This document shows, piece by piece, positions 49,729-58,000 of a DNA stretch of 64,000 nucleotides. Where the stretch lies: NCBI RefSeq assembly GCF_009765735.1, contig NZ_LMUW01000020.1, positions 1 through 64,000 of the forward strand, written 5' to 3'. The notes beneath the pieces were generated by a model. That model did not search any database. It saw only the letters and a program-made list of their open reading frames with translations, and was not told the origin of the DNA. Positions within the stretch are counted from its first letter, which is position 1, and every line of letters starts with the position of its first letter. This DNA is from Xenophilus sp. L33. GTDB taxonomy: Bacteria; Pseudomonadota; Gammaproteobacteria; Burkholderiales; Burkholderiaceae_C. Position numbers and translations under genes: made by a program.

Positions 49729-50187
49729 CTATTCGATCTCGGCGATCAGCTCGATCTCGACGCAGGCACCCATCGGGATCTGCGCCACGCCGAAGGCGCT
49801 GCGCGCATGCGCGCCCTTCTCGGGGCCGAAGACCTCGGCGAACAGCTCGCTGGCGCCGTTGGTCACCACGTGCTGCTCGGTGAAGGTCGGCACCGAATTC
49901 ACCAGGCTCATCAGCTTGACGATGCGCTTGACCTTGTTCAGGTCGCCGACCGCCGCGTGCAGCGTTCCGAGCAGGTCGACCGCGATCGCGCGGGCCGCCT
50001 GCTTGCCTTCGTCGGTGGCGATGGCCGCGCCGAGCTGGCCGACCCAGGGCTTGCCGTCCTTGCGGGCGATGTGGCCCGACACGAAGACAAGCTGGCCGGT
50101 GCGCACGAAGGGCACGTAGGCGGCCGCGGGCGTGGAGACCGGCGGCAGCGTGATGCCGAGGGAAGAGAGCTTGTCGTAGACGCTCAT
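49729..50187 (-). CDS. RidA family protein (YjgF/YER057c/UK114)
   Basis: A 152-residue member of the RidA superfamily in the longer branch typified by the start MSVYDKLSSLGITLPP. It shows LVFVSGHIARKDGKPW and the C-terminal ARSAFGVAQIPMGACVEIELIAEIE with the ligand-binding Arg. True RidA deaminates reactive enamines and imines; this subfamily is less well defined. It follows the small transglutaminase gene by 20 bases on the same strand. Confidence 0.92.
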   Translation of the reverse strand: MSVYDKLSSLGITLPPVSTPAAAYVPFVRTGQLVFVSGHIARKDGKPWVGQLGAAIATDEGKQAARAIAVDLLGTLHAAVGDLNKVKRIVKLMSLVNSVPTFTEQHVVTNGASELFAEVFGPEKGAHARSAFGVAQIPMGACVEIELIAEIE

Positions 50188-50207
50188 GATCGATCCTTGT
50201 CTTTGGT

Positions 50208-51218
50208 TTAAGAGGGCTGGAAGCCGCCCTGGGTCTGGGATTGGGTTTGCGTTTGCGTTTGCGTTTGCGTTTGCGTCTGCGCTTGGGATTGCGCCTGCGC
50301 CGCCGCCCGCGCCGCTTCCTCGCGCAGTTCCTCCAGCGGCCGCACCGTCACGTTGACGGTCAGCGTGTGGCGCGCGCCGCCGTGCAGCACGCCGCGCATC
50401 GGCGAGACGTCGGAATAGTCGCGGCCGATCGCCAGCGTGACGTAGTCGTCGCCCGGCTGGCGGCCGTTGGTCGGATCGAAGTCGGCCCAGGCACCCGGGC
50501 CGCGCGTACCGGGCAGGTACACCGAGACCCAGGCGTGCGAAGCATCGGCGCCGATCAGCCGCGGCTGGCCCGGTGGCGGCTGCGTCAGCAGGTAGCCGCT
50601 GACGTAGCGCGCCGGCAGCCCCATGGTGCGCAGGCAGGCGATCATGATGTGCGCGAAGTCCTGGCAGACGCCCTTGCGCTGCGCCAGCGCCTCGATCGCC
50701 GGGGTACTGATCTCGGTGCTGTCGGTGTCGTAGACGAAGTCGCGGTACATGCGCAGCGTGAGGTCCATCGCGACGTCGAAGGTCGAGCGGCCCGGCACGA
50801 AGCTCGGCCGCGCATAGGCCGCGAAGTCGTCGTGCCGCGGCACGTAGCGCGACGGGAAGACGAAGTCCGACGCCGCGTCGTAGCCGACGCCCTTGACGTA
50901 GCGAAAGCGCTCGCGCACCTCTTCCCACGGCAGCATGCGGTCCACCGCCGGCGACAGCGCAGGCTGGCTGGTGTCGACCACGCTCTCGGCGGTCACCACC
51001 AGTTCGTCGTGCGTGGTGTCGAGCGCGAAGAAGGCGCGCAGGTTGCCGTAGACGTCGGTCGATTCCACATGCTGCGCCGGCGTCGGGCTGAAGCTCATCG
51101 TGTGGCTCACCAGCCGCTGCGAGGCGGTGTCCATCGGCTTCAGGTGCGCCAGGTGCTGCGCCGTCTCGACCGGCGGGGTGTAGTCGTAGCGTGTGGCGTG
51201 GGTGACGTGGAGCAGCAT
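50208..51218 (-). CDS. Transglutaminase-like cysteine peptidase (set A)
   Basis: A 336-residue transglutaminase-fold protein. A bacterial transglutaminase N-terminal domain (MLLHVTHATRYDYTPPVE) is followed by the catalytic core with Cys185 (GVCQDFAHIMIACLR), His228 (ASHAWVSVYLPG) and Asp248 (ADFDPTNG). The C-terminus is a low-complexity Gln-Thr/Gln-Ser tail, which is unusual. Homologues occur beside ATP-grasp/alpha-E proteins and are predicted to act as peptidases or amidases. Here the partner gene is separated from it by the opposite-strand amidase/immunity cassette. Confidence 0.92.
   Translation of the reverse strand: MLLHVTHATRYDYTPPVETAQHLAHLKPMDTASQRLVSHTMSFSPTPAQHVESTDVYGNLRAFFALDTTHDELVVTAESVVDTSQPALSPAVDRMLPWEEVRERFRYVKGVGYDAASDFVFPSRYVPRHDDFAAYARPSFVPGRSTFDVAMDLTLRMYRDFVYDTDSTEISTPAIEALAQRKGVCQDFAHIMIACLRTMGLPARYVSGYLLTQPPPGQPRLIGADASHAWVSVYLPGTRGPGAWADFDPTNGRQPGDDYVTLAIGRDYSDVSPMRGVLHGGARHTLTVNVTVRPLEELREEAARAAAQAQSQAQTQTQTQTQTQTQSQTQGGFQPS
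50245..50280. repeat. Hexanucleotide tandem repeat encoding a Gln-Thr tail
   Basis: Five perfect GTTTGC units and a sixth GTCTGC run head to tail within the 3' end of the transglutaminase gene, read on the minus strand as alternating CAA and ACG (Gln-Thr). Six-base units keep frame when copy number changes. A similar CAA/ACG patch ends the ATP-grasp gene of set B (62841-62870). Confidence 0.85.
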
Positions 51219-51425
51219 GGGGCGAAGCTTAACTGTTGCGCGATTGTCGGCCCTGGACGCCCTCTCGTTGTGTTCCGTTTTGCAGCCGGCCTTGCACCGG
51301 GTGCTCGGCGTCCGACCTGGTTGATCAAGGAAGACGGGCGCTATTCGATTTCAGATTTTTCTCACGATCGCGGCTTCGAAGCCCCGCTTACTCTGCCAAT
51401 TCGAATAGTCAAAGGGAGCAGAGGA

Positions 51426-51800
51426 ATGAGTTGGGATCTGGACGAGACAATTGCCACATTGAGAATGAATTCCCGTGTCGGCAGCAGCGGAAGGTGCGCG
51501 AAGTTCGTCAGAATTGCGCTGGAGAGCGGCGGCATTTCACTGATGAGGACAGAGCACGCCAAAGACTACGGAAGGTCCTTGGAATCGGCGGGTTTCCGAG
51601 TCGTCAACCGGCATTCGTGCATCGCTCCGCGACGTGGCGATATCGCCGTCATTCAACCTCTTCTCGACGAAATTCACGGGCATATGGCCATGTACGATGG
51701 CGAAATCTGGATCTCCGATTTCAAGCAGCGCAGCATGTATCCCGGTCCTGAATACCGCAGGCAACAGCCGGACTTCGCGATCTACAGGAAACGGGACTGA
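51426..51800 (+). CDS. Small cysteine amidase resembling T6SS Tae effectors
   Basis: A 124-residue protein without a signal peptide. It has an NlpC/P60-CHAP-like layout: Cys24 in SSGRCAKFVRIALESGG, then an Ala-x-x-Tyr-Gly segment (HAKDYGRSL), PRRGDIAVIQP, His86 in IHGHMAMYDGEIW, and Asp98 in WISDFKQRSMYPG. This matches peptidoglycan amidase effectors of type VI secretion (Tae2/Tae3-like; subfamily not resolved). The next gene, 3 bases on, encodes an exported protein suited to immunity. GGGAG precedes the ATG. The same frame has a TTG at 51321 that would add 35 residues. GC is visibly lower than in neighbouring genes. No T6SS genes are in view. Confidence 0.72.
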   Translation: MSWDLDETIATLRMNSRVGSSGRCAKFVRIALESGGISLMRTEHAKDYGRSLESAGFRVVNRHSCIAPRRGDIAVIQPLLDEIHGHMAMYDGEIWISDFKQRSMYPGPEYRRQQPDFAIYRKRD

Positions 51801-51803
51801 CCC

Positions 51804-52271
51804 GTGAAGTCCGCCGCCAGAAATATCGTCGTGTGTCTTGCGCTGCTTGCTTCAGTGTTCCCTGCATTTGCTGGCACACCGCTGCCCGAGGAAGCGGCGA
51901 CATTGAAGTTCTACCGTTGGTACATGAAAGAGCTGGTCGCCGGAAAGGCACCTTTGCTCGACGACGCAAGGACACTGGACACCTTCATCTCCAAAGGCTT
52001 GCATCGTCAATTGACCGGCCTGATGAAGGCCGGGAGATATGAAAGCGACTACTTCACCGGCGCACAGGATTTCTCGGATGCGTGGGCGCAAAACATCGCG
52101 GTGCAGCGAACCGATCGCCTGGGAGACGAGGCCACCGTGGTGGTCGACATGGTCGACGTCGATTTCGGGGTCAAGCTGGCCGTGCTGCTGAAGCACGAAG
52201 GCAGCGGTTGGAAGATCTTCAAGGTCGTCAACATCAAGCAGCGGAGCCCGGACGGGCATGCAGCGAACTGA
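51804..52271 (+). CDS. Exported DUF3828-like protein, probable Tai-type immunity protein
   Basis: A 155-residue protein with a clear Sec signal peptide (VVCLALLASVFPAFA, cleavage near residue 23). The mature domain pattern TLKFYRWYMKELVAG...LDTFISKGLHRQL...DYFTGAQDFSDAW...GWKIFKVVNIK resembles DUF3828. From memory, that fold is used by periplasmic immunity proteins of Tae effectors; I could not verify this. The start is GTG, 3 bases after the amidase stop, so the two are co-expressed. A self-protecting periplasmic inhibitor is the natural role (inference). It is convergent with the ATP-grasp fusion gene. Confidence 0.65.
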   Translation: MKSAARNIVVCLALLASVFPAFAGTPLPEEAATLKFYRWYMKELVAGKAPLLDDARTLDTFISKGLHRQLTGLMKAGRYESDYFTGAQDFSDAWAQNIAVQRTDRLGDEATVVVDMVDVDFGVKLAVLLKHEGSGWKIFKVVNIKQRSPDGHAAN

Positions 52272-52295
52272 GCGAAGCGGCGGTGCCTCGGCCGT

Positions 52296-55013
52296 TCAAA
52301 CCCCGACCGACCGCACCGATTCCGAAGTCAGCGTGAAGTAGCGCGTGCCGATCGCGTCCGACACGTGATAGGCGGCCGCCTCGCAGGCGCTGAAGAGGTC
52401 GACCAGCGCCGAGTAGCGGCCGTCGGGCCCTGGATCGCACAGGCCTTCGAGCGTCCAGCTGTCCGGGTCGGGCAGCTCGTAGGAAAGGGCGGTCAGCTTG
52501 TTCGGCGCGCTGCCGGCCAGGCGGGCGATGCGCTTGCGCAGGGTCAGCGCGACCCAGGCCAGCGAGCGCGGGTTGTCGCCGTCCAGCACCAGGAGGTCGA
52601 CCAGCGTGGCGACGTCGCGGCGTTGCTGGTAGCGCGCGTGGAAGGTGATGGTGCTGTCGAACAGCGCGACCATCGCCTCGAAGCCGTTGACCTCGTGCAC
52701 CGAGCCGGTCTGGAAGCCGGCCGCCAGCGCGCTCGACAGGAAGCCGAGCCGCTCGATGTGCCGGCCGATCGACAGCAGCCGCCAGGCGTCGTCGCGGGTC
52801 ATGCGGTCGGTCTGGGCGCCGGTGATCGCGGCCAGCGCGGTGCTGGCTGATTCGAGCAGTCGCAACGCGGCGCCGGTGCCGTAGCCGCCTTCGGATTTCT
52901 CGCCGGCCTGCTCGGCGCTGCGGCGCAGGAAGTCGTTCTCGGCGCGCACGATCTGGTTCCAGTGGTCCTGCGACAGCCGCTCGCGCACCGCCGCCGCCGA
53001 CTGCCGGATGCAGCGCAGGCTCCAGCCGACGCTGCCGCCGCGGTCGACGTCGCCCAGCTCGGCGATCAGCGCGCGCTCGAAGACCCGGCGCGACTTCGGC
53101 AGGCTCGGCACTTCGCTCGGCACCAGCGCATTGCGCAGCGCCAGCTGGTGCAGCCAGACCAGCAGCGCGCGCGCCGACAGGTCCTCGCCGCCCAGCAGGT
53201 CGATCGTGAGGCGCGCCAGGCGCACCGCGTTCTCGGCGCGCTCGGTGTGGCGGCCGAGCCAGAACATGTTCTCCGCCGCGCGGCTGGTGACCGGCGCGCG
53301 GTGCCGCGCCAGCGAAGCGGGCGTGGCGTGCGGCTGCAGCAGGGTGGTGCGGTCGACCTCGCCGGCGGTGCGCACCCAGACGTCGGCGCTGCTGCCGCCG
53401 CGCTGCATCGACGCGATCTGCGCGTCCGGCCCCGCCAGCCGCGCGAGCCCGCCGGGCAGCACGCGCCAGGAGCGCGGCCCGTCGACCACCGCGAAGACCC
53501 GCAGCATCACCGAGCGCTGGGCGATGTGGCCGCGCCCGAGGTCCTGCGTCCATGTCGGCATCTGCGAGAGCGGCAGGTAGCTCTGCACCGTGTGCTCGTC
53601 GCCCTGGCGCACGATCCGGCCGGCCCATTCGTCCAGCTCGCGGCGGCCCATCCGCCGGCCGAGCACCGCGTCGAAGCTGATGTGCGAATCCATGTCGGGG
53701 TAGGTCGACTTGATCGCCGATTCGCTCAGCTGCGGCAGCACGGTTTCCATCGCGGCGCGCTCGCCGCACCAGTAGGTCGGCAGCGCCGGCAGCTGCAGCT
53801 TCTCGCCGATCAGGTGCCGCGCCAGCGCCGGCAGGAAGCCCAGCAGCGCCGGCGATTCGAGGAAGGCCGAGCCCGGCATGTTGGCCACCAGCACGTTGCC
53901 GGCGCGGATCGCCTGCAGCAGCCCGGGCACGCCGAGGGTCGAGTCGGGCCGCAGCTCGAGCGGGTCGAGGAACTGGTCGTCCAGCCGCTTCACCAGGCCG
54001 TGCACCGGGCGCAGGCCCTGCAGCGTCTTGAGGTAGAGCCGCTGGTCGCGCACCGTGAGGTCGTTGCCCTCGACCAGCGTGATGCCGAGGTAGCGTGCCA
54101 GGTAGGCATGCTCGAAGTAGGTCTCGTTGTACGGCCCCGGCGTGAGCAGCGCGATGTGCGGCGGCTGGCCGGCGGGGCACAGGCGCTGGAGGCCGTCCAT
54201 CATGGCGCTGTAGGTGGCCGCCAGCCGCTGCACGTGCAGGTGCTCGAAGGCCTGCGGGAACTGGCGCGAGATCGCCAGCCGGTTCTCCAGCAGGTAGCCC
54301 AGGCCCGAGGGCGCCTGGGTGCGCTGCGAGACCACCCACCAGTTGCCGTCGGGCCCGCGCGCCAGGTCGAAGGCGGCGATGTGCAGCCAGGTGTCGCCGG
54401 TCGGCTTCACGCCGTGCATCGAGCGCAGGTAGCCCGGATGGCCCTGCACCAGCGCCGGCGGCAGCAGACCCTGCGCCAGCAGCTGCTGCGGACCGTACAC
54501 GTCGGCCATCACGCGGTCGAGCACCTTCACGCGCTGCTGCACGCCGGCCTCGATCTGCGCCCAGCTCTGGGGCGAGACGATCAGCGGGAACAGGTCGAGC
54601 GACCAGGGCCGCTGCGGGCCGTCGGCATCGGCGTAGACGTTGTAGGTCACGCCGTTGTCGCGGATCTGCCGCTCGAGGCTGACCGCGCGCCGCGGCAGGT
54701 CGTCGAAGCCGCCCGCGCCCAGGTGTTCGAAGAAGCCGTCCCAGGATGGTGCGAGCGCTGCCCGTTCGCGGGGCATGGCGTCGCCGCTGGCACCGGTCTC
54801 GGCCGGCGGCGCGAGCGGCGGAGCGGAAGACGCCTCATAAAGGGGCGTGGGGTGGGCCGGCGCCGTGCTGGGGCGCGGCGAGCCGGGCCGGGTCACCGTG
54901 CCGCGCAGCTCGTCGAAGTGGCCCGGTGCTGCCGGCGGCGCCAGGGCGCCGGCCAGTGCGGCAGGCGCGTCGAGCGCCTGGCCGGCGAAGAGGGATTCGT
55001 TCAAAGGGTCCAC
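52296..55013 (-). CDS. Circularly permuted ATP-grasp / alpha-E fusion protein (set A)
   Basis: A 905-residue fusion. Residues 1-90 are Pro/Ala-rich and probably disordered. Residues 92-545 are a circularly permuted ATP-grasp domain (TPGPYNETYFEHAYLARYLG, LVEGNDLTVRD, FLDPLELRPDSTLGVPGL). Residues 575-905 are an alpha-E helical domain (AENMFWLGRHTERAENAVRLA). The set B homologues of these two parts are separate genes at 61371 and 62896. At the ATP-binding Lys435 the fusion has AIKSTYPDMDS, without the Gly-rich loop seen in set B. Amide-bond ligation on an unknown peptide is predicted for the family. Confidence 0.92.
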   Translation of the reverse strand: MDPLNESLFAGQALDAPAALAGALAPPAAPGHFDELRGTVTRPGSPRPSTAPAHPTPLYEASSAPPLAPPAETGASGDAMPRERAALAPSWDGFFEHLGAGGFDDLPRRAVSLERQIRDNGVTYNVYADADGPQRPWSLDLFPLIVSPQSWAQIEAGVQQRVKVLDRVMADVYGPQQLLAQGLLPPALVQGHPGYLRSMHGVKPTGDTWLHIAAFDLARGPDGNWWVVSQRTQAPSGLGYLLENRLAISRQFPQAFEHLHVQRLAATYSAMMDGLQRLCPAGQPPHIALLTPGPYNETYFEHAYLARYLGITLVEGNDLTVRDQRLYLKTLQGLRPVHGLVKRLDDQFLDPLELRPDSTLGVPGLLQAIRAGNVLVANMPGSAFLESPALLGFLPALARHLIGEKLQLPALPTYWCGERAAMETVLPQLSESAIKSTYPDMDSHISFDAVLGRRMGRRELDEWAGRIVRQGDEHTVQSYLPLSQMPTWTQDLGRGHIAQRSVMLRVFAVVDGPRSWRVLPGGLARLAGPDAQIASMQRGGSSADVWVRTAGEVDRTTLLQPHATPASLARHRAPVTSRAAENMFWLGRHTERAENAVRLARLTIDLLGGEDLSARALLVWLHQLALRNALVPSEVPSLPKSRRVFERALIAELGDVDRGGSVGWSLRCIRQSAAAVRERLSQDHWNQIVRAENDFLRRSAEQAGEKSEGGYGTGAALRLLESASTALAAITGAQTDRMTRDDAWRLLSIGRHIERLGFLSSALAAGFQTGSVHEVNGFEAMVALFDSTITFHARYQQRRDVATLVDLLVLDGDNPRSLAWVALTLRKRIARLAGSAPNKLTALSYELPDPDSWTLEGLCDPGPDGRYSALVDLFSACEAAAYHVSDAIGTRYFTLTSESVRSVGV

Positions 55014-55099
55014 GGTGCCTGGATTGTCACATCACGGTCACAGTGCGGGCACCGCGTGGCGTGGAAAAGTGCTCGCGGGTCCCATTGAAACGACACCCC

Positions 55100-58000
55100 T
55101 CAGCGTCGCAGGTCGAGCGTGAACGGAAACTCGCGGCTGCCCGCCAGCTCGATGGTCGCCGGCGGCGTGTTCATCAGCCCCGGCGTGTGGCCCATGCGCG
55201 AGAAGCGCGAATGGCGGCGGCTCTCGGCCTCGTAGGCGTTGACCGGGAAGGTCTCGTAGTTGCGGCCGCCCGGATGGGCGACGAAATACTGGCAGCCGCC
55301 GAGCGAGCGCTTCATCCAGGTGTCGACGATGTCGAAGGTCAGCGGCGCGTGGGCGCCGATGCTCGGATGCAGCGCCGAAGGCGGGTTCCAGGCCTTGTAG
55401 CGCACCCCGGCGACGAATTCGCCGACCGTGCCGGTGGGCTGCAGCGGCAGCACCTGGCCGTTGACCGTGATCACGTGGCGGCTCTCGTTCATGCCGGTCA
55501 CGCGCACCTCGATGCGCTCCAGCGAGGAGTCGACATAGCGCACCGTGCCGCCGGCCGAGCCTTCCTCGCCCATCACGTGCCAGGGTTCCAGCGCGTTGCG
55601 CAGCGACAGCTCGACGCTCATCGCCTGCACCTGGCCGACCAGCGGGAAGCGGAACTCGAAATGCGGCGCGAACCAATTCGGGTCGAAGGCGAAGCCGGCC
55701 TGGCGCATCTCGCTGATGACGTCGTCGAAGTCCATCTTGACGAAGGTCGGCAGCAGGAAGCGGTCGTGCAGCTCGGTGCCCCAGCGGGTGGCCGGCGCCT
55801 TGTAGGGCTCGTCCCAGAAGCGGGCGATGAAGGCGCGCAGCAGCAGCTGCTGCACGATGCTCATGCGCGCGTGCGGCGGCATCTCGAAGGCGCGCAGCTC
55901 GAGCAGGCCGAGGCGGCCGGTGCTGGAGTCGGGCGAGTACATCTTGTCGATGCAGAACTCGCTGCGGTGCGTGTTGCCGGTGACGTCGACCAGGATGTTG
56001 CGCAGGGTGCGGTCGACCAGCCACGCCGGCATGTTCTGGCCGTAGATCTCGCGGTTGCGGGCGATTTCCTTGAGCGCGATCTCCAGTTCGTAGACCTGGT
56101 CGTTGCGCGCCTCGTCCACGCGCGGCGCCTGGCTGGTCGGGCCGATGAACATGCCCGAGAACAGGTAGCTGAGCGACGGATGGTTGTGCCAGTAGAGCAG
56201 CAGGCTGGCCAGCAGTTCGGGCCGGCGCAGGAAGGGGCTGTCGGCGGTCACGGCGCCGCCCATCACGAAGTGGTTGCCGCCGCCGGTGCCGGTGTGGCGG
56301 CCGTCGGTCATGAACTTCTCGGCCGACAGGCGGGTCTCGAAGGCCGCGTTGTAGAGGAACTCGGTCAGGCCGACCAGTTCGCGCCAGCTGTGCGCCGGAT
56401 GGATGTTGACCTCGATCACGCCCGGGTCGGGCGTGACCTGCAGCAGCTTCAGGCGCGGATCGCGCGGCGGCGGATAGCCTTCCATCACGATCTTCACGCC
56501 GAGCTGCTCGCAGGTGGCCTCGATCGCGGCGACCAGGTCGAGGTAGTCCTCCAGGCGCGCCAGCGGCGGCATGAAGACGTACATCACGCCGGACGCGGCG
56601 CCCAGCTTCTCGGCGGCCGGGCCGTTGGCGCGGCGCGGGTCGCGCACCTCGACGCACAGCGCGCTGCGGGTGATCCAGTGGGCCGATTCGCCGCGGCGCG
56701 GCTGGCGCGGCGTGGTCGGATCGAGCAGGCGGCTGGCATCGGCCGTGCCGTCGCCGATGCCACCGATCCCACCCGTCCCGGCGCCCGGCGTCTGCAGGCG
56801 CACTGCCGCCGGCACGCCTTCGGGCGCGGCGAAGTCGTAGGGCACGCCCGCGCGGTCCGATTGCGCACCGGCCTCGATCGGTCCGGTGGTGTAGCGGGCG
56901 CGGAAGTCGGCCGAGCTCGGCAGGGCGGGGCGCGCCGTGCTCGGGTCGCGCTCGACCAGGTAGGGATAGTCGCCCTTGCTGGTCCACGGTTGCGAGTCGA
57001 GCGGCAGCCGATAGCCCATCGGCGAATCGCCGGGGATCAGGTAGAGCCGGTCGTCGCGCAGGAACCAGGGGCCGGTCTTCCAGCCCGGGCCCGCCAACGC
57101 CGGCGCATCGTTGTTCGCATTGCCGGCCTCGATGGGCAGCACGTAGCCGATCACCGCGTCGAGCTTCTGCGTGAAGACGCGGCGCAGGCGGACGCGTTCC
57201 ATCTCGTCGTCGAGCTTCGAGTCGAAGGGGTCGACGTTGACCGGCAGCCGGCGCTCGCGCCAGAGGTAGTAGTAGACGTCCTCGTAGCCCGGCTGGATGA
57301 AGCGCTCGGTGAGGCCGAGGCGGTGCGCCAGCACGGTGGTGAAGCGGCGCGCGTCCTCGCTGGTGTAGTGCGTCGGCGAGCGCTCGTCGGTGAACAGCTC
57401 CGGGTTGTGCCAGAGCGGCTGGCCGTCGGCGCGCCAGTAGATCGACAGCGCCCAGCGCGGGAGCTGCTCGCCCGGATACCACTTGCCCTGGCCGAAGTGC
57501 AGGAAGCCGCCCTGGCCGTATTCGGCGCGCAGCTTGTGCACCAGCTCGGTCGCGTAGCCGCGCTTGGTGGGGCCGAGCGCGTCGGTGTTCCATTCGGCCG
57601 CGTCGCGGTCGCTGGTGGCCACGTAGGTCGGCTCGCCGCCCATCGTGAGGCGCACGTCGCCGGCCTTCAGCCGGGTGTCGACCGCGTCGCCGAGTGCCAC
57701 GATCGCGGCCCACTGCTCGTCGGTGTAGGGCTTGGTGACGCGCGGCGATTCGTAGATGCGCGTGACCTTCATCTCGTGGCCGAACTCGACCTCGGCGTCG
57801 TCGACCACGCCTTCGATCGGTGCCGCGCCCGACGGCGTCGGCGTGCAGGCCAGCGGGATGTGGCCTTCGCCGGCCAGGAGGCCCGAGGTGGCGTCCAGGC
57901 CGATCCAGCCGGCGCCCGGCAGGTAGACCTCGCACCAGGCGTGCAGGTCGGTGAAGTCGACCTCGGTGCCGCTCGGGCCGTCGAGCGCCTTCACGTCCGG

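Noticed and set aside
50245-50280. Short direct repeats as a CRISPR array
   Set aside because: The units are six bases, contiguous and in frame inside a gene, with no spacers.
51426-51800. Amidase as an ordinary cell-wall hydrolase or endolysin
   Set aside because: It lacks a signal peptide, an SH3/LysM binding domain and a holin neighbour, and is paired with an exported partner. An effector fits better, though this is not proven.
49689-52295. Prophage or integrative element carrying the amidase
   Set aside because: No integrase, transposase, tRNA target or flanking direct repeats are visible; only a two-gene cassette is present.
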